This document shows positions 1 to 12,987 of a DNA stretch of 64,000 nt, piece by piece (positions within the stretch are counted from its first letter, which is position 1; every line of letters begins with the position of its first letter). The notes under the pieces were generated by a model. That model made no database searches and had not been told where the DNA came from. It worked only from the letters and a program-made list of their open reading frames with translations. Made by a program: the position numbers and the translations under genes. The stretch comes from Enchytraeus crypticus. Lineage: Eukaryota; Annelida; Clitellata; Enchytraeida; Enchytraeidae. The stretch lies in NCBI GenBank assembly GCA_905160935.1, contig CAJHZI010000794.1, forward strand, positions 1,322,501-1,386,500, given 5' to 3'.

Positions 1-439
1 TAATTTTAATATTAACAACGAATTTTGTTTCTTAGTTTTAGGCTCATACGTATCTTCTGCAACTTCTAGAAAAGGTGTGTGTCTAAGTTAATACTATAGT
101 TTTAATATTAGCAATGAATTTTGTTTCTTAGTTTTATGTGGCAATTTGTTGAAATTATTACGTTACTAAAGTTCAGTTTTACCATGATTTTTATGATAAA
201 AGTTTTTAATTTAAATCAAATTTGTTATAACTGTCAAATGTTACCAGTAATTGCAAATTGCTTTACCTCGTGACTGCTGTTATTTTATTGAGGGTTCACT
301 GTTTTGCTGGGGTGTTTTGCTAAGAATTTTGTAGTATAGTTAACCGTATATCATTACGTATATTTGTGCTGTTTTATCGAAATTTTCTTAGGATATTTTG
401 TGAATTGATTGTAGTGACATTTTTCTATTTACATTGCAG
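1..439. other. EFL1 intron (3' part) with an imperfect direct repeat
   Basis: This is AT-rich intron ending in the acceptor before 440. A block of about 40 bases around 5-45 (key run GAATTTTGTTTCTTAGTTTTA) recurs at about 102-137, so this is a two-copy direct duplication of roughly 100-bp period. I see no coding potential in it. Confidence 0.5.
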
Positions 440-2009
440 GTTAATGCCATCAGTGGTGAACTGTTCAACAGAGGAGTGTTTGCTACATATTCAGAAGTAG
501 GTGTCGTTTTTGTACCGATATTCAACACTGTTTGACAAAGATTTTAGAAGGACTTTTGGATATTAATGTTTGATTTGTCTTGGACGTTAGAGTAATTTCC
601 TTGAAATCTCAGCATTGGATAGGTTTAAGCTATGGATACTAACTTATTATTTCTTAATTAGGTTAAAAATTCACATTGGTGCTTTCTACAGCCATTCTTC
701 ACAAATATGTACTGGATAAAAGAAAATGAAAACAAAACCAAAAAAAAAAAAAAAAGATATTTATTACTTGAGGAGTTTGTGCTATAAAATATTAATTTTT
801 GTTGGTATTTGTATATTTAATTTGTCTTAATTAATTAGTTAATTAATTAATTAGTGTAATGTATTACTTGACGAAATTTCTTAATCTTAAAGCTATTTAT
901 CTGAACTAATGTTGAAGATATTTTAAAAATATCTTCAAAAAAGAATAAGAATTGACTGGAGAGATAGAAGACTAATTCTGAACTTGTACATGAATCAAAG
1001 AGCAGTAATCAAAATCCAACGAGAATACTCAGAAGAAGGTGAAATAGGACGTGGAGTAAGACAAGGTTGTAGCATTTCGCCGCTGCTGTTTAACATTTAC
1101 GCTGAGGCAATGATGGAGGAAGCCATGGAAGACATGGAAGAAGGAATAAAAGTAGGAGGGAAATTGTTACAAGATGTACGATTTTGCAGATGAGCAATGT
1201 TAGCGGGTAGCGAGATTGGACTGCAGAAGATATTGGATAGGCTGAATGATACGGCATTGAGATATGGCTTGAAGATTAATATAAAAAAGACCAAGATTAT
1301 GAGAGTGTCCAATAATAAAGGTGAAGTTAATATCACAATAAATGGTACGAAATTGGAACAGGTAAGAAGTTTCAAATATTTGGGTCATACTATAACCGAT
1401 GACGGGAAATGTGAGACTGAAGTATGCATTAGGATTGCACAAGCAAAAGCGGCCTTTGGTAATAGAAAAGAACTATTAACAAAAAGTGTGAAGAAAGATA
1501 CAAAGATAAAGATAGTGAAAACTTTGGGTTGGACCACGCTATTGTATGGTTGTGAAACATGGACCTTAAGGAAGGAAGATATTAGGAAACTGGACATTGG
1601 AAATGTGGATTTGGAGAAGAATTGAGAGGATTAGTTGGACTCAAAAGGTTACAAATGAGGAAGTTCTAGAGAGAGTTGGCACTGATAGAAAGTTGATAAA
1701 GGTATTAAGAAATGGGAAGAAGAGTTGGATAGGACACATTCTAAGGAGGGAAGGTCCATTAAAAGAAGTCATAGAAGATAGAATGGAAGGAAAAAGAGGC
1801 AGGGGCAGGCCGAGATTAGGTATGTTAGATGATTTAAAGACCCACTCATATGTGGAAATGAAGAGGAAGGTGGAAGACAGAGAAGAGTGGAGGCGTTGTT
1901 TACCATGGACCTGCCAGTAGGCAGTGCACTAAGAGAGGGAGAATGTTGAAGACGTTTTATATGTGTATAACTGATAAATATGTAGAAAGTAACACTTTTA
2001 ACTTGTGTT

Positions 2010-2067
<58 letters not shown>

Positions 2068-2944
2068 TATTTATTTGTACTGATTAACAGGACACTACGT
2101 CAAACCCTAATGCGCTGCCTGCAGAGAAAACTACCAGCAATGATGCGGTATTTCTGCGCTTCTATTGTTTTTATTTTATTATTATTTTAGTTTCTATTTG
2201 ATAATGTTTAAGAGTTATGTATATCTTTAATAGAGTAGTTACACAAAATGGGAGAAGAATATTTTAAAATTAATTACAGGGATTGAGTTTTGCAAACTCT
2301 GTAAAGAGATACATGTAGTTTAATTGTGGGATCTTACTTCCTCAGTTTTTCTTTATATATAATAAGATTAATATGCTTGAAATTATGCTCTATCGATTAG
2401 GAATCTATTTATTTATATACTGATTATATAAATTCAAATAAAAATTAATTCATGGGAGCTAACAAATCAATATATACATTAATAGAATATTTGATTGAGG
2501 GAAAGTTTGCTACTGTCACAAAATACCTAAGATTACAGACGTACCCTTTATTTCAGAGTTTTTGTAGATTTCAGAATGTTTCATATTGATTTCAGAGTGC
2601 TCCATATTGTCGTGGCTGCTAGCGATGTTGATGCTGTTGTTGTTGTTGACTCGTGTAGGTTTACGACTGGGATGACGATGAAGATGAGATGTTTCTGTAT
2701 TTCTGTCCCGACCAAGGGAATGTCGTGTTTGGTAGCGCCATCGATGGCTGGGGATTTAGGTACTTAATCAATCAATCAATAGGAATTTAGCGTCCTGTTC
2801 CTCACCATATGCATACATCTATCATATGTGTATATATATATATATATCGGCTGGAGCCAGTGGCGAAGTCACTAATAAAAAGAATAAAGAATAAAAGAAT
2901 AAAGAAGTCGTTAATATATATATATACAGTATATATATATATAT

Positions 2945-2999
<55 letters not shown>

Positions 3000-5900
3000 T
3001 ACATCTTCATATATATATATATAAGTAATTGTTTTAGGCCTATAGCTCAATTTATGCGCAGCCTATTTGCTTTTCTGGTTTTTGTTGCATTGTTCTATGT
3101 GCAAGATTCATGTATGGGTTTTTACGCCTGAAATAAGGCAATAAATAATAAATAATAAATAAACATCTGTCTAGCGCACGTGTCTTATCACAACAAATGA
3201 TATCTGTGCAACATGTTTAAAGTCTTCACCCAGAGCAAGTAGTGTGATGGTGTGTCAGGAAATTGGCGAATGGTGTCAAATTATAAGAATAAAATTTAAA
3301 GATCTGTCATCGTAGTGACCTTGTTTTCTATATAATAGAAAAGTTGCTAATCCCTCATGTACTAAATTGTGACTTGATTGTGTCTGTAGGAGATTTTAAG
3401 CTATTTTGTGTTTGATTATGTTTACATCTGATTTATAATTTCACGTCAAAATACTTACTATAGCTATAGATTCAAGGATTCCAAGCAGAATCATTTTTAC
3501 GTTAAATTTTAGTGTATTAAATCATATTCACTGCACATTTTTTAAAATTATAGTATTCATTTTTTTCTTAACTATTTTTAAAAAAATTAGTATTGATATT
3601 TTCTGCTGCATAGGATCAGTCAGTTTGCTGATTTGTTTGCGAGGAAGATTGGTGTGAGTGCTGCGGTACTAAACAAAACGCTTTGGGGGGACTTCTATCT
3701 TGACGTCAAGACAAAAACTATTCGTAAAGGTGCTCAGGTAATTCTTATTATTTTTTTCCATATACTTTAAATATTTGTTGTTCTTTGTATATACGTTAAA
3801 TGATTCATATCGTAATATCTAATATCAGAGAAAAGTATGTTTTGTTTATTGAGTCTGATCTAGCGACATAAATTTAGTTTGAAAGTTTTGTAATTTTTAA
3901 TTTACTATATTTATTCAAGGATACCATAATTTTAAATAAATAATAAAGCATTGCTTACACTCAGTATTGCCCATTTAATGAATTGTAATAAACTCATTAA
4001 ATAAATAAGTGTACGCTTCTAGAGTGCTGTTAGATATCAGTTGCATTGCTTTTACTGTCCTATTGGCTTACACTGTAGTGGGTTGCAGACAACATTCTTC
4101 TACTTGATACAATTCTTCAATTTAATCCTATCTATTACCTTTATCATATGGTTCCTTCTATTCAAGTTAAAGACTTCCTGTGGATTTGGTTATCTAATAT
4201 TTTCAGTTGTGGTTTTTGACGGCTTTATTGAAATCCTGTCAATAGGTATAATTCCATTTTCTCGTAGTGACGGAGTAAAATGGCCTCAATTTCTTGCTAT
4301 ATCAGGTGGTCAAGAGCACCTGAGAGGATAGATCTTCAGAAAACTGCAAGTGTCGACAATGGTCGACAAACGCTGATATGTCAGCTTAGGATACAGTGAT
4401 GCTTTTTGAAATGCTTTTTTTGTGCTGGAGTAATATTTCTTTTGAAGTGAAAAGTTTGGCACACGTAGTTTTGCATTTTTTGTTAACGAGGGTAATTTTT
4501 CATTCACAGTTCTTTGATATCTAGCAGTGGTTTAGTTTTCAAGTATAGCGTATGTATAAGCTTCTGATTTAGGGATTTAGCATTACTGTTGTGCTAACTC
4601 TGCCACTGTACATTTAACAGAAGAAAGGCAAGAAGCCGTTATTCGTTCAACTTGTTCTGGAAAATCTCTGGGCCTTCTATGATGTGATTACTGTTTCAAA
4701 GTTGGTATCTCGTTTCTCTAGTTTAATTTTATATTTTTGATATTCTATCACAAATTTCTTTGCAGGATCTTTTATTTGCCATACTGTCACAGTATGTGAA
4801 CTAGTATATATACTTATTTGTGCATAGTTTTTTTGTTTTGAATAGATCTTTTTATGTGAATCTTCATGTTTACTTTAGGTTTGTATAAGTTTACATTGCA
4901 CTTTATGATTTTACTTGCTGTGTAATTCATTGCTTCACTGCTTCACTTACTGATTGATTGATTATATTTGATTGAGTGTTTGATTTAATTGATTAATTAA
5001 TTTATTAACTGATTGATGAATTGATTTATTGATATAGAGATAAAGAGAAGATTGAGAAGATGATGAAGTCACTAGACTTGAAGCCAGTCCCACGTTGTAA
5101 TGATCCGAAGGCTCATCTCCAGGCCCTGTTCAACCAGTGGCTTCCTTTATCTCAAACTATATTGGGTAGACTTGAATTTATAAACTAGCTTTGACAAAAC
5201 TGACATATTTTTATTCATTTAAGGATATCTTTTAGTCACATAACAATTTAAGTCTAACGGATCACAAGGTACAGGGTTCGAATCCAGTGCACTCAATTCA
5301 TCTTATCGTAATAGTGTCATTGTTATCATATTTATTCTGATATGAATTCATGTTGTATATTATTTTGGACTTCATATAACTTGTATGTAATATTGTAGTG
5401 GCATGTGATTCTGAAATAAACATAAAGTCTCTTTATCATAGTATTGTTTTATTGCTACCGTGTGCAAGGTTCAAATCCAGCGCATTCAATATCATCTTAT
5501 CTTAGTAGTGTCATGTTGTCACTGTTATCATAGTAGTGTCATTGTTATCATAGTAGTGATATTGTTATCATAGTATTGTTGTTGTTATCATAGTGTTGTT
5601 GTTATCATAGTAGTGTCATTGTTATCATAGTAGTGATATTGTTATCATAGTATTGTTGTTGTTATCATAGTGTTGTTGTTATCATAGTAGTGTCATTGTT
5701 ATCATAGTAGTGATATTGTTATCATAGTATTGTTGTTGTTATCATAGTGTTGTTGTTATCATAGTAGTGTCATTGTTGTAATCATGTGGTTGTTGTAGTA
5801 GTGTTGTTGTTATATAGTGTTGTATAGTGTTGTTGTTGTTGTTTCAGCGATGGTCGCTGAGAAGTTACCCAGTCCGGTGGACACGAGTGAGGAGAGAGTA

Positions 5901-7193
5901 GAGAAACTTCTCTGCTCCTCCTCTCACAAGTTCTCCTCACTGCCTCCTGCCACACAGCAGCTCAAACCTGGTCAGCTTTCTGCCTTCTGTTGTCTTGTCA
6001 TGTCTTTAATTAATTATATATTAGTTAATTATATATTAGTTAATTATATATTAGTTAATTATATATTCATTATGAAGAGACAGAGGCAGGCCGATTTAAA
6101 GATCCACTCGTATGTGGACATGAAGAGAAAAGCGGTGGACGGATAAGGGTGGAGGCGTTATATACCATGGATTATATACCATGGACCTGCTAGTAGGCAG
6201 TGTACTAAGAGAGAGAGAGAGATTCTATAATCATTTAATGGGAAAAATTGTGTTCTTTAATTACATATTAATTAATTATATATTCATCACGAAGAGGCAG
6301 GGGCAGGCCGAGATTAAGTATGTTAGATGATTTAAAGATCCACTCATATGATAAATTCTATTCAACCAAATTAAATCCTTCGGCTTATCTTACAATTTTT
6401 TTTATTTTCTAGAATTAGACGCTATTAAATATGTCATAAACTAATTTTAGTTATGAAAATAGGCTACATTTACATGTCATATATAAATTTTTATAAGGAA
6501 TAAATGGTATTTAATCCATCTAACTAAGGAAGGCAATGGGAAACCACCTCAGAAGTCATACTTTTCCCAGGCTACAGGCTACATATGGCTAAGGCAGAGA
6601 CTTTGTGAAGGGATTAACTTATTGATCTAAGGAGTGCTCTTATAGAGCGATAAAGCAGACTTTGAGTATGAATATGTACCTTGAACCTGCCGCTTGGCAA
6701 TGCACTGAAGGGAAGATATACATTTTTACAATAATCATTGATATGTTGTATTACTGAGGATGCATTTATTGTGCATTTTACTGGCTCTCAATGCTGTAGA
6801 TTTCATGGCAAGCAGTTCATCAGACTCCGCGCCCGTTGTTGTTTTTGTTTCAAAGATGTTCTCGGTGGATGCAGCTGCTCTGCCTCAGAATAAATCTAGG
6901 TTAGTTTATGTCAGTCCTACAGGTGACTTTCTACCAGCAGTGATTATACAATTTGGCTAAGGCAGAGACTTTGTGAACGAATTAAGTACCTCTTGATATG
7001 TAACGAAGAGCTAAATAATATCTCTTGAAGTATGTAGTGATGTGTGCTTTATTATTATTATTAACTATGCATATAAGCTAAGTAATGATAGCGATTGATA
7101 GTTCTAAATGTTGATTTGTTAGATATGAGCAAATAGCATATATTAATATATTAATTACTATAAATAATAATAATAAATAAAATAAAATATATA

Positions 7194-7249
<56 letters not shown>

Positions 7250-10200
7250 TAATTAATATCTAAATTACTTTTAATTAAAAATTCTAGGACTAAAAGAACT
7301 TTTAGAAGAGGTTGTTTCATGAAATCTGAATGAGATAGATACCTGTGTATGAAAAAGAAAACCCTTTTGTGAAACATAATGATTTTTTCTAAACATTTTT
7401 TGGACTGCCACAAAGAGGTTTTGATACATTGCTCTTTAGGAACTCAACAGCAGGATAACAATTGTGTGTTTTTGTAAACTTCCATTTGACCTGAATTGTT
7501 TGATTTGTCCATATACTGGCTGGAGCCAGTGGCGATGTCGGTAAGTTATTCGACCGCGGATCGGTATGTGTGGGGTTCAAATCCTTGGCTCGCCTGTCAC
7601 TGACATCACTTTCAAGTGAGGAAACTGACGTTAACATTAGCTTTAACTTTTTTATCAGTATAAACTTAATCTGCTTTGGATTTAGTTGCCATATTAGCTT
7701 TAAGGAGAAAGCTACTGCATCAGCTTGAACTCATCTAAGTACACAGTGCCGCGTTACTGTCGTGTAGTATTTGAGAAGTGAACAATGTTGTCTGTTCCTA
7801 AAAAGTAAACAGGCTAATTTTGATTTTATTTTTATTTTCTTTCCGAATTTTGTCTTCAAAAATATAATTTGCCTCAGACTCTTTGGCTAACATTGAATGT
7901 TATTATGTGAATTAAAAGTATAAGTAAGTTTTAATTCTAATATAATTGAAACTATTAAATAATATGACTAATTAGTTCATACTACTAAGTGTAAAAAATA
8001 GTTAATATATCTCTCTCTTAGTGCACTGCCTACTGGCAGGTCCATGGTATATAACGCCTCCACTCTTCTCTGTCTTCCGCCTTCCTCTTCATTTCCACAT
8101 ATGAGTGGGTCTTTAAATCATCTAACATACCTAATCTCGGCCTGCCCCTGCCTCTTTTTCCTTCCATTCTACCTTCTATGACCTCTTTTAATAGACCTTC
8201 CCCCTTAGAATGTGTCCTATCCATCTCTTCCTATTTCTTAATACATTTATCAACTGTCTATCTGTGCCAACTCTCTCTAGAACTTCCTCATTTGTAACCT
8301 TTTGAGTCCAGCTAATCCTCTCCATTCTTCTCCAAATCCACATTTCCAATGCCTTCAGTTTCCTAATATCTTCCTCCCTAATATAGTTAATACTGTATAT
8401 TCTTTATTAAATCTAATTTCCAGTGTTACACTATGTTAATACAGAGTACTGACTGCAGAGGAGATAGCTGAGAGGAGACAAGCAATTCTAGCAAAGAGAC
8501 TGCTGCAGCAGAGCAACGTTGAGTCAAATGTTAAAGATCCATCTGTTCCTAGTAGTGAATTAGGTTAGCATTTCTGTTTTTACTGTTACATTATAGGGCC
8601 TGTTCTGTTAGCTCTCTCTCTTTCTCTCTCTCTCGCTCTCTGTAGTCCTTTAGCAGAGATCTAGTAAAACTATAGAAGGCTACACCTAGTTTCAGGTCGA
8701 TTTGCTTTTCTAAACGTGTACCAGTGATGAGTGAGCCTCCGATTTGAATTGACACCTTCTGATGAGCAGTCAGAAACCTATGCGATCACGTCATGTAATA
8801 TTTAAACAGTATGAATGCTGCTAATATTTATACTATGAAATGTTGGACAAATGCTGACATATAATGATCATATTTTATGTTTTCTCTCTCTCTCTCTCTC
8901 TCTTAGTGCACTGCCTACTGGCAGGTTCATGGTATATTACGCCTCGACTCTTCTCTGTCTTCTGTTTTCCTCTTCATGTCCAAATATGAGTGGGTCTTTA
9001 AATCATCAAACATACCTAATCTCGGCCTACCTCTGCCTCTTTTTCCTTTCATTCTGCCTTCTATGACCTCTTTGGAGTGTTGGATAGGACACATGCTAAG
9101 GGGGGGAAGTTTATTTAAAGTCTCTTCATTTCCACATATGAGTGGATCTTTAAATCATCTAACATACCTAATCTCGGCCTGCCCCTGCCTCTTTTTCCTT
9201 CCATTCTACCTTCTATGACCTCTTTTAATAGACCTCCCCCCCTTAGAATGTGTCCTATCCAACTCTTCTTCCTATTTCTTAATACATTTATCAGCTGTCT
9301 ATCTGTATCAATTCTCTCCAGAACTTCCTCTTTTTTTTGTAACCTTTTGAGTCCAGCTTATCTGCCTCATATCCACATTTCCAATGCTTCTAGTTTCCTA
9401 ATATCTTCCTATTTTATGTTTATGTTTTGAATGTGATATGTGGTTTGAAATAATATAAAAAGTGGTTATAAGTAGTTTTACGTTCTTTGTTATAGTTTCG
9501 TCGTTTCTGTAATTAATTTTGACAATTTCAACAACAGAGAAAAACTGGATGAACATTAGAATTATAGTCTAAAATTCTTTATTTTTTTAGATTCTTTAAT
9601 GCCATTGATAATTATTTGAATAATATTGTTATTATTAACTAACTAGAAACTATTACAACTTCATTTATGTTTAATATGTAGTAGCCAAATCTGAGAAACC
9701 AGATTGCAGCAGTACTCAAATATTGACTGGTGGAGATGGCAGTGATGGTAGCGGTGAAGTATTCATAGCATTTGCTCGAATCTTCAGCGGAACTATTAAA
9801 AAGAATCAGAAGATATTTGTTTTGAATCCCAAATATGATCCTACTAAAGCTTCTGATATCGTTAGTATAGTCTTCTATTAGTATTTTACCATAGATTGTA
9901 TTGATCCTCTGCCCATCAGTGCTGAATAGGCCTCTTAACACAAAAATGTCTGCAAATGCTACTCACTAAAATAATTTATGTTATAATGTCTGTTAGTCTT
10001 GAATGTCTTAGTAGCGTAGAGGTAATGTCATGAAGTTTTAAATGACAGATCCTGAAGTGAATGGAACCCTCGTGGGTTCGAATCCCAGCCGCGCTGATCT
10101 GAGAGTAAAATCTCGGACATTCACTGGACTGGTTAAACGGAAAATGGAATAAATTGCCTAACGGTTTAAACATGTGGTATTACAAAGTGATAGATATCAA

Positions 10201-12953
10201 CGTACTTGATCATTTCACTATAATGCATGTTTACTTTTTTTTACTTTTAGTCCTGCCATAACAACAACTGATAGGATCTCCCATGGTTTCGATATAACTC
10301 ATCGTCATCATCATCTTCTCTTGAATCTCACTTTAGCTAGGATCGGGATACGAATGGATCTTCTTTACTCATCTCTGTCTCGAAGCATACCATCAGTCAA
10401 TCCCCTATTTTAAACATATGCTTTTCTATATAGCTTATACAGTGATGGGCGCAATAGTGTTTTTAAAATATAAAATTATTTTCAAAATAGGAAGTACTAT
10501 TTTATTTAGAGGGCGCAGCTGTTACAGTGACGTACACTGAGCATTTCTTTGACTCTTCAGTGGAATTCTTATGAGTCTGAATGCTTTTATACGTCTCAAC
10601 TGTTATGGATCTCTCTTTCTCTCTCTGACTTTTTAATTTGGTATTGTAGACTTAGCTTGCTGTTAAATATTCTGCTTGAGACGCAGAATACATCGATGTA
10701 CCTGACATCGTCATCGAGTGAGGGAACTGACTTCTAGTGAATATTTAACTTAATGTTTGTAACTATTCAATGGTTCAGGTGAAAGCAGAAGAGGAATTGA
10801 GTGAAGGAACGAGTGGATCCGTGCTATGTAGCGAGGAGCTGTTTAAACGTCTAAATCACGTGACTGAGGTCACTGTTAGCGACCTCTATCTGCTGATGGG
10901 GAGAGAACTGGTGGCTGTGGATGAGGTTCCTGCTGGCAATGTTCTAGGTAAGGTCTACGGATGAAGATTAGCGTAATAATGTCGTTCTTGTTTTCTTCTT
11001 TTTTATTAAAAATTTTATTATATTTATTTTTTTATTATACTATTCATCATTATCTTCCCTTAAATCCCAGTTTAACCTGGGTCAGGATACGAATAGACTT
11101 TATTATCCATTCGTTTAAGTTTTGTGACAATTACTGGAGCCTAGGCGCTCACCAACCGAATGCCCTTTCTGACGTTGGTATGAATCTTAGTGCTTTAGTC
11201 GCCTTCTACGACACGTGCAGTCACCGGTTGGTCAAATTCTTCAAACGACCCGGACGCAATATGGGGAATTTTTGCTTGTGAACTTCTCATATAGAGTGCA
11301 CTAAGGTGTTTAATATTACTCTAGCTTAGCCTTAACGTGAAGAACTAGATACTTAACCGAAAGTGTATTTGGTTTTGGTACCGTGTTAAAAACTTCTTTG
11401 AAACGTGCTATGTTTAGGTATTGGTGGGCTGGCAGATTTTGTATTCAAGTCTGCGACACTGTCTAGTACGCTATCCTGCCCCGCTTTCACTGACATGTAT
11501 CAGGAGGCGGCGCCTATAGTGCGTGTCGCTGTAGAACCGACCAATGCCGGTAAGTCTCATTGGCTCATTCATACACTAGCATGTATCAGGAGGCGGCGCC
11601 TATAGTGCGTGCGCTGTAGAACCGACCAATGCCGGTAAGTCTCATTGGCTCATTCATACACTAGCATACACCAGGGGGCGGCGCCTATAGTGCGTGTCGC
11701 TGTAGAACCGACCAGTGTTCTGTTAGTTAGCTCTGTAATACAATCAGTGGTTAAATTTGAGGGAACGCAGGGGAATAGATCGTATTTTCTGAGTTGCTTT
11801 CTCCTGCTAGGTGCCCTTATTAGATACTAGGGGACGTGTAAATGCAGTACAGGGACTCAAAAAATTTTGACCGTTCCACTGCTCTCAATTCTCACTTTAA
11901 CCACTGTATTTGCTAATATATGCCAGAAGACGTTCAATTCATGTTACTGGAAAACTAGTCTCAGAAACAATAAGAGCTAGTGGAACTGAGTCCACTGCGT
12001 TCTCTCCAGTTTAACCACAGCATGCATATGCGACTGTAACATGTAATGTAGTAACCATGTTATGGAGGCGTACATACCTTGGACCTGCCAGTAGGCCGTG
12101 CAGAGAGAGAGATAGAGAGAGAAGGTATATACTGTACATGTGGCAAGTTTAAATAAATACCCAATTTAGATTTTCCATTTTCCGTATAACTAGTCTAATG
12201 AATGTCCGAGATTTTATTCTCAGATCAGCGTGGCTGGGATTCGAACCCAGGAAGGCTCAATTCACGTCAGGATCTGTCGTTTAAAACTTCATGACATTAC
12301 CCCGACGCTATTAAGACATTCTATGCGACTGTAACATATAAGTGTAATAGAGACGTATATACCTTGGACCTGCCGGTAGGCAGTGCAGAGAGAGAGAGAG
12401 AGAGATAGAGAGACTATATAAACGTCCCTGACATTGCCTTATGGCGAGGAACCGGACGTTAGATTCTTATTGATTGATTGATTGATTGACTAGACTTGTG
12501 TCTTTGTGTGTGTGCAGGAGATTTGAAGAAGCTGATAAGTGGCCTGAGACTGCTCAACCAATCAGATCCCTGTGTGGAGGTGTCAGTAGAGGAGACCGGG
12601 GAGTACGTTATCGTGGGGGCGGGGGAGGTCCATCTGCAGAAGTGTCTCGATGATCTCAGAGATAAGTTAGTACTAGAATATTATATATTAATAATTAATA
12701 TAAGAATATATAAGAATATTAATTTCAAGTCTACAACTGTGTTCTTAGGCCTAATTGTCCATCTCTTTCCGCCATAGGTCTTAATTTTGACCCGATTGCC
12801 TTGAATCATGGGCTTGCACTGTTTTGATCTCACTTTCTCTTTTGGTCTATGTATACTCAGTCGTCTTCGTGTGGTGCTTTGCGCCTGTTCGTGTAGAGTC
12901 TGCTAGAGACGTCCCTGATATTGCCTTTTGGCGAGGAACCGGACTGCATTTTC

Positions 12954-12987
<34 letters not shown>

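Noticed and set aside
984-1920. Functional reverse transcriptase gene
   Set aside because: The RT reading frame is broken at the catalytic box and again near 1620; it is a dead 5'-truncated LINE copy.
4041-4507. Open frames of 96 and 65 codons in an EFL1 intron
   Set aside because: No similarity to known families and no splice or promoter context; length is within chance for AT-rich DNA.
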